Shown in pieces: positions 13,707 through 23,208 of a stretch of DNA of 64,000 bases (positions within the stretch are counted from its first letter, which is position 1; each line of letters starts with the position of its first letter). Made by a program: the position numbers and the translations under genes. Origin of the DNA: Dichotomocladium elegans. Lineage: Eukaryota > Mucoromycota > Mucoromycetes > Mucorales > Lichtheimiaceae. The DNA is taken from positions 62,001 to 126,000 of the forward strand of contig JAIXMN010000032.1 in NCBI GenBank assembly GCA_025716815.1, written 5' to 3'. The notes under the pieces were generated by a model. That model worked only from the letters and a program-made list of their open reading frames with translations. It was not told the DNA's origin and ran no database searches.

Positions 13707-13904
13707 TGTCGTAGGATGGAAGGAAACGGAAAATGGATTGCAACGAAAAAAGAAAAATAAAGGGGACAGACACACACACTCCTCGTTTTTTGAGCTTTGG
13801 CGCTAATTTCGAAAATCCCCAAATGTGCTACGTCTTTCCATTTTCGGCGCCTTGCCATGCATCCGCTCCAACATTTTATTTTATTTTTATCTTTGGAGAG
13901 GCTG

Positions 13905-15534
13905 CTATTCCAATTTTTCGGTGAGCTCTGCAAACATGGCACGAACTTCATCGACGGTCATAGTGCCCAGCATTTTGCCGTCGCGTGTTCGTACGTTGAC
14001 GGTGCCTGCATCCATCTCCTTTTGGCCGACCACAAAGATAAAATTGTAGCGCTGCTGCTGAGCCTGGCGGATCATCTTATTAAGCCGATCACGAGAGGCA
14101 GTATCGGCATCAACAAAGTATTGTTCCTGGGTATGCGCAGATGGTCCTTCGCCAACCGACAGCGCTTTTGCGACCGAAGCCGCGTAGTCTGCAAACTGTG
14201 TTGCCACTGGAATGACGACACCTTGCCGGGGGCTAAGCCAGAATGGCCATTTGCCACCTGTATGCTCAATGAGAATTGCCAGCATCCGCTCCACAGAACC
14301 AAGGATGGCCCGATGAACTATCACAGGTACCTTGGCCTGATCGTGCTCATCAACATACTTTAGTCCAAACCGGCGTGGCAGCTGAAAGTCCAGCTGGATC
14401 GTAGCGGTCTGATGCGATTTACCACTCGAGTCCTTGACCATAATGTCAATCTTCGGTCCATAAAACGCACCATCTCCCTCTTTGATGGTCCAAGGTCGAC
14501 CGGTGCCATCGAGCGCCTGTTTGAGTGCATCTTCAGCATGGTTCCATTCCTCTAGCGATCCCATGTAATTAGATTCGGGCCGTGTGGAGAGCGTCAAGTC
14601 GTAATGTGGGAAGCGGAAGGCATTGTATACACGGTCAACAAACGACAGGCATGACGCAATCTCTGCGCCGATCTGATGTTCTGTACAGAAAATGTGTGCA
14701 TCGTCCTGGTGGAAACGACGTACACGCGTCAATCCCGAGAGCGCTCCTGAAGCCTCGTTCCTGGAGGGAAAAAGTTAGTAGTTATAACCTTTTTCTTTTC
14801 CAAGCTGCAATTTTTACCTGTGCAAGGGGCTAAAATCGGCTAGTCGGATCGGCAAATCCCGATACGAGTGCTGAGTGCTGTCAAAGATCAAGCAATGCCC
14901 AGGACAGTTCATTGGTTTAAGACCAAACGTGCCCTCATCCTCATCCTCTGGCAAACGCTTCTCTCGACCGCTGTGGACCATAAACATGTCGTCTTTGTAA
15001 TTCTGCCAATGCCCGCTTGTCTCCCAGAGATCCTTCTTGTAAATGAGCGGTGTCATGACCTCTTGATACCCATAGCGCGTATACTCGTCACGCAGAAAGT
15101 CCTGAAGCTTTCGCACAATGCGTGTACCGTGGGGCAGCATGAAAATAGAACCGGGACTGGTTTGATGAATCATAAAGAGCGATTGTGCCTTCCCGATTGC
15201 ACGATGATCTTGATCAGTCAATTTGGGCCCTTCTGTTGGAGAGGCACAGAAAAAACAGAGGAGGAAGAATAAGTTTTCCAGTTCACATCTATGGAGCTTC
15301 AGGGATTGATGTCAATTACCATCAGCCGCAGCGGCGATGCCTTCATGGGCTTTGCAAAGCAATGGGCGTGCGACATGGAGTCGGCGTGCTGCAACTCCCT
15401 GCACTGTTGGCCAATTATGCAGTTGAGAGACCGAGTAATGATCAAGAGCGAGTTATTCAGAGCTTACAGATGACGGATGTAGTTGGCGTCAGACGGCCAA
15501 TGAGCCTTGGGCTTGCGAAGCGTCGTGCTAACAT
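13905..15534 (-). CDS. mst1: Mitochondrial threonyl-tRNA synthetase
   Basis: Four exons (15468-15534, 15320-15403, 14818-15232, 13905-14760) give 473 residues in phase. The first 45 residues are Arg-rich and free of acidic residues (MLARRFASPRL..., ARRLHVARPLL), a mitochondrial targeting signal that then gives way to the class II core. Class II motifs are visible: PGSIFMLPHGTRI, the zinc-site MNCPGHC, motif 2 with TRVRRFHQDDAHIFC, and motif 3 with GSVERML. An anticodon-binding domain follows at the C-terminus (about 370-473). There is no TGS or editing domain, as in yeast Mst1 (462 residues). The enzyme charges tRNA-Thr in mitochondria. Its start faces the FOL1 start across about 700 bp. Confidence 0.92.
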
Positions 15535-16228
15535 CTGTTTATCGTGTTGCACACGTCTGTCGCAGTTGAAAAAATGTGTCAACAAAAACAATAGGCGCCT
15601 GCGGGGGCGGGGAAAGCCCTATTTAACCCATCGGCAACTGTCTTTTGATCGTATCAGAGGATCAGGTAAGTTGCTGTACCATTTCCTACCACTATTACCT
15701 CCGGTGCGATGATGCATTCATTCGAACCATTATGCGAGCCATAGCGGCTGTGAAAAAGTGCCCCCTTTTTCTGCCGCCTACAAACAATAAATGCTGTCAT
15801 GATAAGCTATCTATGGTATCTAGCTGCGTGGTATTTCCCTGGACATAGCTCCTAGACAAACGCATAGCCTCTCTCTCTTTCTGTTAGCCATCAGGGCTCG
15901 GATATTAATCTGTCGATATGCATCGACAAGCATAGCCAACCACCGAAGAGACACTGCAGTCGGCCACAGTTTTTTTGTGATGGAAGACATAAACTCTGGC
16001 ATATAATATCGTCAACATACACAAAAACATCTCACCCGGAAACCGGTGCAAGTGGTGGTTCGAACAAGGTCACAGATTGATGCCATCTACTCACAGATCA
16101 ATCCGGTTTATGTGCGGGGAAAATGTCAAAGCGACTCGGGAAGCGGAGTCTCTATTTCGCAGATGGAGAAATGCCACATCCATCACCACCGTGTCAGCTT
16201 TTTTTTTCCCAAAGGTTTTTCGACCACA
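15535..16228. other. Divergent promoter region MST1/FOL1
   Basis: A 694-bp interval between two divergent start codons. A GC-rich stretch around 15598-15615 (gcgggggcggggaaag) precedes tatttaac. I see no gene or repeat in it. Confidence 0.5.
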
Positions 16229-18490
16229 ATGGACGCAGAAGCAGAAACTAGGAATCTAGACAAGATCCTAATTAAGAACCTTGTCGTGAAAAACGTCACA
16301 GGAGTTGACTCGTGGCAGCGTCTCAAGTCCCAGCCGGTGGTGATCTCGGTCTGGCTCTATACGGACATCACCGCTGCAGGTAACTCGGATATTGTCACCA
16401 ATTCGATCCACTATGGCCATGTCACCAAGGCGATCACAAAGCTGGCCGAGACAAGTTCATTCAAGTCTATTGAAGCTCTTGGGCACGCGATCCTCAAGGT
16501 TTGCTGCGTTGACTTTGGTGCGGTACGGACGACGGTGCGTCTTGAGCAACCCAAGGCGCTGCTCCACGCGGCGGCGGCTGGAGTGCAGCTCAGTCGAACC
16601 CGAAAGGACTTCGATGGCGTGAATGATGGAACGGTGGAGACGCTGGGTGACAAGTCCGGGCTAGGTGTGGAGGATATGGTGTTCGTCAAGGACTTGCGAC
16701 TGTCGACGATCATTGGCGTGAATCCATGGGAACGCGAGGAGAAGCAGGTGGTGCTGATCAACCTAACCGTGTATCCGTCTAAACTCCTGTTCCCTGGTTC
16801 GGACAACAGCAAGTCGCACCATATGCGGACTATGGTGCGCATGCTGACACGGCACATTGAGTCGTCGGGTTACAAGACGGTGGAGGCATTTGCAGTGGCT
16901 GTGGCACGAATTGCAATCGAGAAGTGCCATGTGAACAAGATCCGTGTGCGGCTCGAGAAGCCCAGCGCGATTCTGTTCGCCGATGCATCGGGCATTGAAG
17001 TGACTCGTGACAGACACTGGCTGAACAGCGTGCTCGAGGAGGAAAAGCGCACCCAGCGCCATCTGGCGCATTATGACAACGTGGTCACGAAGACTGTCCC
17101 GTCCAATTATAACGAGACAGCCTTCATTGCGTTCGGTGGCAACATGGGCGATAGAGTGGCGAACATTTACAAGGCGCTCGATATGCTCGAGACCGAGTGC
17201 GAAGCGGTTGTTGTCGATACAAGCTTCTTGTACGAGACACCACCGATGTATTACACGGAGCAACCGCCCTTTTTAAACGGCGTTTGCAGGATCGCAACCG
17301 CGCTTGGACCCCATGAACTGCTCAAGAAGCTTAAGAGCATCGAGGAGGCACTAGGTCGCAAGGCCAGTTTCCGCAATGCGCCACGCCCAGTAGACCTCGA
17401 CATTTTGTTCTACAACGACCTTGTACTTGATTTGGAGACGCTGACCATCCCGCACCCTTCAATCCAGGAGCGTGAATTTGTACTCTGGCCGCTTTGCGAT
17501 ATCGCACAGGACATGGAGCATCCGAAGTTTTACAAGACCTGCGGTCAATTGCTCTCTCAGCTCCTCAAGGTATCGGCAGAGAAAGAAGAAGGCTGCGCAA
17601 AGATCGACAAGGTGATCCCCGTGATGTCGGAGACGCTCTGGCGTTGGAAAGAAAAAACGTACATCATGGGGATCCTGAACACGACACCCGACAGCTTCTC
17701 CGACGGCGGTAGCTACGGGAGCATTGACAGGGCGGTGGAGGCAGCGGAGCGGATGAAGTCTGAGGGGGCAGACATCATTGACATTGGTGGCATGTCAACC
17801 CGGCCGGGCGCTGATGACCAGTTCCCGGTGGAACAGGAGATTGAACGCGTCGTCCCAGTGATTCAACGCCTACGCGAGCGCGGATTTGATCTGCCCATCT
17901 CAGTAGATACCTTCCGTGCGGACGTGGCCGAAGCGGCCATAGCGGCCGGCGCGAACATGATTAACGACATCAGCGGCGGTTCGCGGGATCCGAGGATGCT
18001 TGAGGTAATGGCAAAAACAAAGGCTCCTGTGTGCCTGATGCACATGCGCGGTGACGCAAAGACGATGATGCGCAAGGAAAACACGACGTATGAAAACGAT
18101 GATGCGGTGGAGGATGTGACCAGGCAATTGCATCACCTTGTGGAACAAGCTATTGCGGCCGGAGTGCCGCGTTGGAATATCATTATTGACCCAGGCATCG
18201 GTTTTGCAAAGACGACCAAACAGGATATCGACATTCTGCGCCGTCTGGAAGAGATGGTGAACAGTCCGGAATCGAACCTCGCGGGCTTCCCGTCCCTGAT
18301 GGGTCCTAGCCGCAAGAAGTTTATTGGCAACTTGACAGGCGTGTCGGAGGCAAATAAGCGCACGTATGGCACAGCAGCAGCAGTGGCAGCATCCATCGCG
18401 GGTGGTGCAAACGTTGTTCGAGTGCATGATGTTCGGGCCATGTGGGAAGTGGCTCAGGTCTGTGACTCTGTCTGGAAACAAAAGACATAG
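16229..18490 (+). CDS. fol1: Trifunctional folate synthesis protein (DHNA-HPPK-DHPS)
   Basis: A single-exon gene of 753 residues. Two tandem dihydroneopterin aldolase domains (about residues 13-140 and 149-265), a hydroxymethyl-pterin pyrophosphokinase domain (about 300-440; FGGNMGDR, RPVDLDILFYND) and a dihydropteroate synthase domain (about 475-753; NTTPDSFSDGG, DIGGMSTRPGA, SVDTFRADVA, IIDPGIGFAKT, GPSRKKFIG) follow the order of yeast Fol1. The protein performs three consecutive steps of de novo folate synthesis; the DHPS domain is the sulfonamide target. The Thr and Pro of STRP, which are mutated in sulfa-selected Pneumocystis, are unchanged here. I chose the ATG at 16229 (ACA ATG G context, acidic leader) over the in-frame ATG at 16046, whose extra 61 residues look untranslated. 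No introns, unlike its neighbours. Confidence 0.95.
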   Translation: MDAEAETRNLDKILIKNLVVKNVTGVDSWQRLKSQPVVISVWLYTDITAAGNSDIVTNSIHYGHVTKAITKLAETSSFKSIEALGHAILKVCCVDFGAVRTTVRLEQPKALLHAAAAGVQLSRTRKDFDGVNDGTVETLGDKSGLGVEDMVFVKDLRLSTIIGVNPWEREEKQVVLINLTVYPSKLLFPGSDNSKSHHMRTMVRMLTRHIESSGYKTVEAFAVAVARIAIEKCHVNKIRVRLEKPSAILFADASGIEVTRDRHWLNSVLEEEKRTQRHLAHYDNVVTKTVPSNYNETAFIAFGGNMGDRVANIYKALDMLETECEAVVVDTSFLYETPPMYYTEQPPFLNGVCRIATALGPHELLKKLKSIEEALGRKASFRNAPRPVDLDILFYNDLVLDLETLTIPHPSIQEREFVLWPLCDIAQDMEHPKFYKTCGQLLSQLLKVSAEKEEGCAKIDKVIPVMSETLWRWKEKTYIMGILNTTPDSFSDGGSYGSIDRAVEAAERMKSEGADIIDIGGMSTRPGADDQFPVEQEIERVVPVIQRLRERGFDLPISVDTFRADVAEAAIAAGANMINDISGGSRDPRMLEVMAKTKAPVCLMHMRGDAKTMMRKENTTYENDDAVEDVTRQLHHLVEQAIAAGVPRWNIIIDPGIGFAKTTKQDIDILRRLEEMVNSPESNLAGFPSLMGPSRKKFIGNLTGVSEANKRTYGTAAAVAASIAGGANVVRVHDVRAMWEVAQVCDSVWKQKT

Positions 18491-18655
18491 ATCCAATGCT
18501 CTTTATGCTTTATTTCTTTCTGTGATGTATATAATTTCAACAATTTGTGTACAAAGATATATCTTACCTCAGCAGCTTCAACCACCCTGTCTATAATAGA
18601 ATAGTATAAATGCCGGGATATTTTATTTATTGTCCATGCAATGAGAGGGAATAGA

Positions 18656-20868
18656 CTACACGATCCAGCTGAAAACTCGCTTAACCCAACTCCGGTTTTC
18701 TTCATCCTCAAAATCCTGACCGTCGTCATGTGACGCCAAGCCAGTCTCAAAATCTAAAAAGCGTTGAGTAATTTGCCTGCGTAGCTGCTTGTCTGGCTAA
18801 CGCTCAATACATACCGACTTCGTCCAATGGTACAGTTCGTGTGCGGCGAACCAGTTTGTATGTTACATAGCATACAATGGCCGGAACAAGACCGATATAA
18901 TCCGTAACAAATAGTGTGGCATCAAAAGTGGGTGTAAATGCCTCATATCCTTGTCCAAAGATGATGAATGTGCAGATCAGAATAGCATAAATGGAACAGA
19001 AGGGGAAGAAAAAGGCCTTGTAGGGTAGGTCCTTGAGGTCGCGGCCTTGGTGCCTGTAGGCTCGGCGGAAGCGGATATGGACAACTGCAATACCCCACCA
19101 GCTAATGAAACCCGTGATGGACGTGATGCTCAAGAACCAGTTGAAGGCTGCCGAAGCGCTGTAGATGGACACAAACACGCATCCAAAACCGACAACGGAC
19201 GATAACAAGACAGCGTAGTAGGGCGCGCCGTACCGATTCGTGCGAGCCAAGATAGCGGGCGCATTGCCATCATGAGAAAGCCCTAGCAGGGTTCGGGAGC
19301 AGGTATAGATGGCCGAGTTCCCAGCCGACAAGACACTCGTCAGAACGATAGCATTGATGATATGCGCACCAACATGAATGCCTGCCTTCTCGAACACAAG
19401 CGTGAACGATGCTGTTCCAGCGCTGTCGTCCGTGTTGGCCAGTTTCGGATCATTGCCGGGAAGACAGACACCAAGCAGGAATACCGTGGAAATGTAGAAG
19501 AAGATGATACGCCAAAATGTATTTCGAATTGCACGAGGAATCGTTCTTATCGGGTTCTTCGCCTCACCCGCGGAGATACCGACTTTACACAAAAGAAGGT
19601 TAGTAATGCAGAATTCTACTCTGTCCTATGCGCGCAGCATACCAATCTCAGTGCCTTGGAAGGAAAAGCCTGCAGTCAGCAAGACGCTAAGAAAACCGAC
19701 GCCACCGTTGTTAAAGGCGCCAGGATCACTCCAGTACTTGAAACCGATGACTTCACCGCCTAATGCTCCAGAAGACACAAGGATGCCGATGATGATAAAG
19801 ACAATAACAGTAAGAATCTTTATCAATGCAAACCAGTATTCCAGTTCGCCGTACAGACTAAAAAACGTAACATTCAGTCATTTGTAACCCGATAGCTATG
19901 GGCATTGTTACGCACCGAACACCGACAAGATTGATAGACAGCAGAAGCACAAGGAAGATGGAACACCATGCTGCGCTTGGCATCACTGGCTTCCACCAGT
20001 CAATGATGGTAGCAGCGGCAGATAGTTCAGTAGCCAATGTGACAGCCTTCTCATGTAGCGTGATGAGTACATCAAATGCATTGGAATACACCCTATGAAA
20101 AACTCACCCACTGAGACACGTCAAAGAAAGTAAGGATCAGTTAGATGGGGGAGTCAAAAAGCAAATAAGGTCACTTACAGAGAACCAATAATTCCACCCC
20201 AGAGCAAAACCAAGGGCCGGATCGACAAAACGACTTGCAAAATGATTAAAAGATCCCGAAACTGAAATAGGTCATTAGATATCGACTGCGCTATATAAGA
20301 TGATGAGACTGTTCGGTAGCCATACCTGGAATCAAGGTAGACATTTCACCCAAACAGGTCATGACACAATAGACCTAGAGATCAGGTTAGTCACCTCGTC
20401 AAAGAACGATAATAGCAAGACGCCGTTTTGTTACCATGCAGCCAACAACACAATATGCAATCAAGGCACCGGCGGGACCTGCCTATAGTACGAAATGAGA
20501 CCAAGCTCTCCATGTATGATTCCTATGCTGGATAATATATACCGAATAGATATTCTGGCCGGAAGTAAGAAATAAGCCCGTGCTAAAGGAGAAAACATGT
20601 TTTTCTTTTAATAAGCCTTTGCTTCCTGTGGGCCTCCTCCCGAACAAAAGTGTGCATCGTACCCAATGCAGCCACCGAGGGCAATCATCTGGATATGGCG
20701 TGCGCTCAGACCACGCTTCGTGCCCTGCACTCCACGATCGCCCGCACCCATCGATGAGCTCGACTCAGCACTTTCCTCATCAAATATCTTTTCGTCGACC
20801 ATCAGTTCAGGTAGACCTGTTGCGGTCTTGCGGTCTTCATCTGCACCAGCTATTGACTTTTCAATCAT
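18656..20868 (-). CDS. YAT-family amino-acid permease
   Basis: Ten exons including a 3-nt micro-exon give 546 residues, in phase: 20663-20868, 20543-20582, 20435-20482, 20326-20374, 20179-20261, 20108-20110, 19916-20046, 19643-19857, 18815-19582 and 18656-18753. Family signatures appear in order: RHIQMIALGGCIGTGLF, SAGPAGALIAYCVVG, CLGEMSTLIPVSGSF, RFVDPALGFALGWNYWFSW, ELEYWFALIK, FQGTEIVGISAGEAKNP and INAIVLTSVLSAGNS. These are the hallmarks of fungal yeast amino-acid transporters (12 membrane spans, proton symport at the plasma membrane). Cytosolic tails are acidic and Ser-rich, as usual for ubiquitin-regulated permeases. Substrate specificity cannot be read from sequence. It is convergent with FOL1, 165 bp apart. 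Confidence 0.92.
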
Positions 20869-21402
20869 GCAATGAAAATAGTGCGAGCCTAGCGAGGGGA
20901 AAAGAAATCAAACAAAAAAAAAAGGTATGAGCAAGGAAAAACAAGCTAAGACGCACCAATGTGGATCGATTTATTTCTTTTTTTTTTTCTCTGATTTTGC
21001 GTCTGACCTGTCTCTCTTTCTTTTCTTCAAAGGAAGAACGACTCGTTTCCAAAGTTGAAACAAGCAATAAAATGTATGCGCTCCGTTTTGGTGGGCTATG
21101 TCAGTTACTCGCGTACGAAAAGAGTACACAAAGCAGGCTCCTTTTGGATAAAATGAATTTGAAGAAGGAGGGGTTGTTCGCTATTTTTGAACGTGGATGT
21201 GCATCCCCATCCCATCCCGTTTCGGGGCTGAACAGAGATGGTTTCACCTGAACAATAACCCATGCCCAAAGTATAGCAACACATAGAACAATTCCAATAG
21301 ATTGAACCTCTCCTCACCAGAACAATTGTTATTCAGATAAATCTGCTGACCAATAAAAATGAACTACGACTCGAGAGACAGTATACAAGTTCCAATAAGC
21401 CA
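20869..21402. other. Intergenic region, permease promoter
   Basis: A 534-bp interval upstream of the permease and downstream of the PTRHD1-like gene. It holds several A/T homopolymer runs (about 20914-20925 and 20977-20990). Nothing else is recognised. Confidence 0.5.
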
Positions 21403-21965
21403 TCATCGATAGAGCGAACAAAGCTTCTTGAACGCATCCTTAACCTCTTGCGAGCGCTCACCAATGGGCATTGTTGCCAGCGCTGTCGGGATGTTCTCTG
21501 GCTGCTCAATCCACTTGTAGACTGGAATATGATGTTCCTGCAACGCCGTCTCTAGCTTTTCAAGCGATCCTGCGTTTTTTGTCTATTTGGCTCTTTCGAC
21601 GTTCGTGGGCTTCGATCCGCATAAACGTATGTATATAATATTACCTCCAGCACGACCTTGTGCATGTTCTTGGTGTCCTCCAGGTAGGCCACTGTATTGG
21701 GATGATCTCGCGTCATGTGAAGGACTGCGGTTGCTGCGTGGCATGCCTGTGCCATGACACTTGATCTCTAGGTGAGCCGGATGCTCTCACCCACACATCT
21801 GACCCTCGCTCTCGTATTCTCAGTACCTCCCTGTATTCCAGCCCAAAGTCTTGTGGAATGGACAAATGAGAAAAAAGCAAAGAGAAGAACAATGACCTAA
21901 TCTGATATCTGGCTCACCTTGGCCAGGTCCTTGCGGACCACAATGAACATTGTGAGGGTCTCCAT
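21403..21965 (-). CDS. PTRHD1: PTRHD1-like putative peptidyl-tRNA hydrolase
   Basis: Four exons (21918-21965, 21827-21849, 21645-21759, 21403-21582) give 121 residues in phase. The reconstructed protein has the short form of the PTH2 fold: FIVVRKDL, then [32 protein letters not shown] and, near the end, [16 protein letters not shown]. This order and length match animal PTRHD1 rather than full PTH2. PTH2 enzymes release peptides from prematurely dissociated peptidyl-tRNA, but hydrolase activity of PTRHD1 proteins is not established, so the function is only putative. Exon 2 is just 23 nt. The first ATG with a matching start of the fold was chosen. Confidence 0.85.
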
Positions 21966-22516
21966 GGCGGATCAAGGTGAGAATGTGCTTGGGGGAACTG
22001 TTAAACGTCACAATAGTCTTTCAGCCCGAAGCCACCATGAATAGGTTACACTTAAAAAAATATCGAAATTTATTGCAGACCGATAACTATGGCTCAGTTT
22101 CTTCTCCAACGTAAACGGGAACTCATAAAAACCATTGATACAGCTTTGCGACCTCCCAAAGCAGATGCAGTGTCCACAGATGCGGATACCAAAAATATGT
22201 ATTAGATTACGCTCTGGATAGAAAGTACTTTTTATTACGCGAAACGCTCGGTTATCTTGTGCTGACAGATGACAGGCTCTGTTCTGGTCTGACAATGTAC
22301 GCCATGTACCGTGCAGCGTAGAATGATGAAGCATTCTTTAAACAGTGATAAAAATCCAGTAATAAATCCGTGGATTGCTTCAGAATAGTTCAAAAGAGAG
22401 GAGAAGCAACCACATCACTTCCATCGTTTGTAGGGATTCCTTGGTTTTCTTTTATTTATATTGAATCAGCTAATACAGGACAGAGCCGGGTATGACCTCT
22501 CCGCTATATTGTTCTT
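21966..22516. other. Intergenic region PTRHD1/metallothionein
   Basis: 551 bp upstream of the PTRHD1-like gene and downstream of the metallothionein. A 108-codon open frame (22008-22334, minus) shows no family features. Nothing else is seen. Confidence 0.4.
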
Positions 22517-22805
22517 TTACTTGGAGCAGCCGCAAGCATTCGGGACATCGACCTCATCAGTGGCGGCGGCGCCGTCAGCGCATCCACAGGCACTGCCACA
22601 CTTGCATGTGTCACTATACGGGAGCATACCCGTCAATATCTTAAAGGATATCTCTTTCCCACAGACGCAATCCTATAGACACCTACGCAGAAGCGGCACA
22701 AGCACAGGCCGTGCTGGATGCGCACTTGCAACTGTTTTCGCTGCATTGGCATAAATCAGGCTCGCACTGGCATTCGTTTCCGCAGCAAGTCGTTGGATTC
22801 CCCAT
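22517..22805 (-). CDS. Small cysteine-rich metallothionein
   Basis: Two exons (22687-22805 and 22613-22517) give 71 residues in phase. The protein has 16 cysteines, starting with a CC pair (residues 7-8) and otherwise in C-x-C pairs (CQC, CQC, CKC, CAC, CKC, CGC, CGC). It has no Trp, Phe, Tyr or His. That composition and spacing are diagnostic of metallothioneins, which buffer copper, zinc or cadmium in the cytosol. The intron is GTAGGT...TAG. A TATAAAAG box lies about 75 bp upstream of the ATG, consistent with a strongly inducible gene. The order of Cys pairs does not match a metallothionein I know by heart, so metal preference is not assigned. It shares a 403-bp divergent promoter region with VAC7. 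Confidence 0.85.
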
Positions 22806-22875
22806 GGTTATCAGAAGAAAGGAAGTGAGAAGAAGGAGGCGGTGAAATATCCTCTCATCCGAAACTTTTTTCCCT

Positions 22876-22883
22876 CTTTTATA
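22876..22883 (-). promoter_or_regulatory. TATA box of the metallothionein gene
   Basis: Read on the minus strand this is TATAAAAG, a perfect TATA consensus, 71-78 bp upstream of the metallothionein ATG. The spacing suits a short 5' leader. Confidence 0.6.
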
Positions 22884-23155
22884 GTGTTGACATTGTATGG
22901 CGTTTCATCTTTGTGGTCTTGGCGTCCAGTACCCGCTTTTCTACAAGTTGCACAACCAACTTCTAACATCTCCTACATCACCCGTCAACTAGATTGTGAG
23001 AAGAGCAGATATGCCCACGAGTGCGAAAGATAATCCTGAGAACAGGATCCAGGCGCGCTTCTGACTACCTTCACTTGACCATTTAGTGTTCTTCACGTTG
23101 CACAAGGCCAGGAACATCCTAATCGGATATCAATAGTTTCGGCCAAAGCATTTGC

Positions 23156-23180
23156 TCTCTCTCTCTCTCTCTCTCTCTCC
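23156..23180. repeat. CT microsatellite in the VAC7 leader
   Basis: An uninterrupted ct dinucleotide run of about 24 bp ends roughly 30 bp before the VAC7 start codon. It is probably in the 5' leader or core promoter, where pyrimidine tracts are common in fungi. Confidence 0.8.
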
Positions 23181-23208
23181 CTCCTCCCTTTCCTTCCAAC
23201 TTACCTTA

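Larger units (their letters stand above)
22806..23208. other. Divergent promoter region metallothionein/VAC7
   Basis: 403 bp between two divergent start codons. It holds the metallothionein TATA box (22876-22883) and a CT microsatellite just upstream of the VAC7 ATG (about 23156-23180). No clear copper-responsive element was identified by eye. Confidence 0.5.

Noticed and set aside
16046..16228. N-terminal extension of FOL1 by 61 residues
   Set aside because: The extra segment lacks conservation-like features and ends in a pyrimidine tract; the ATG at 16229 has better context and begins just before the first aldolase domain.
17900..18496. 198-codon minus-strand frame
   Set aside because: Antisense to the DHPS domain of FOL1; composition (His/Arg-rich) reflects the opposite strand.
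20047..20107. In-frame read-through encoding VYSNAFDV... in the permease
   Set aside because: It would place 15 extra residues inside a conserved membrane motif, and the upstream acceptor (catag) does not keep phase; better explained as intron.
22008..22334. 108-codon minus-strand frame between PTRHD1 and the metallothionein
   Set aside because: No motif and no intron signals; it overlaps presumed UTR and promoter DNA.
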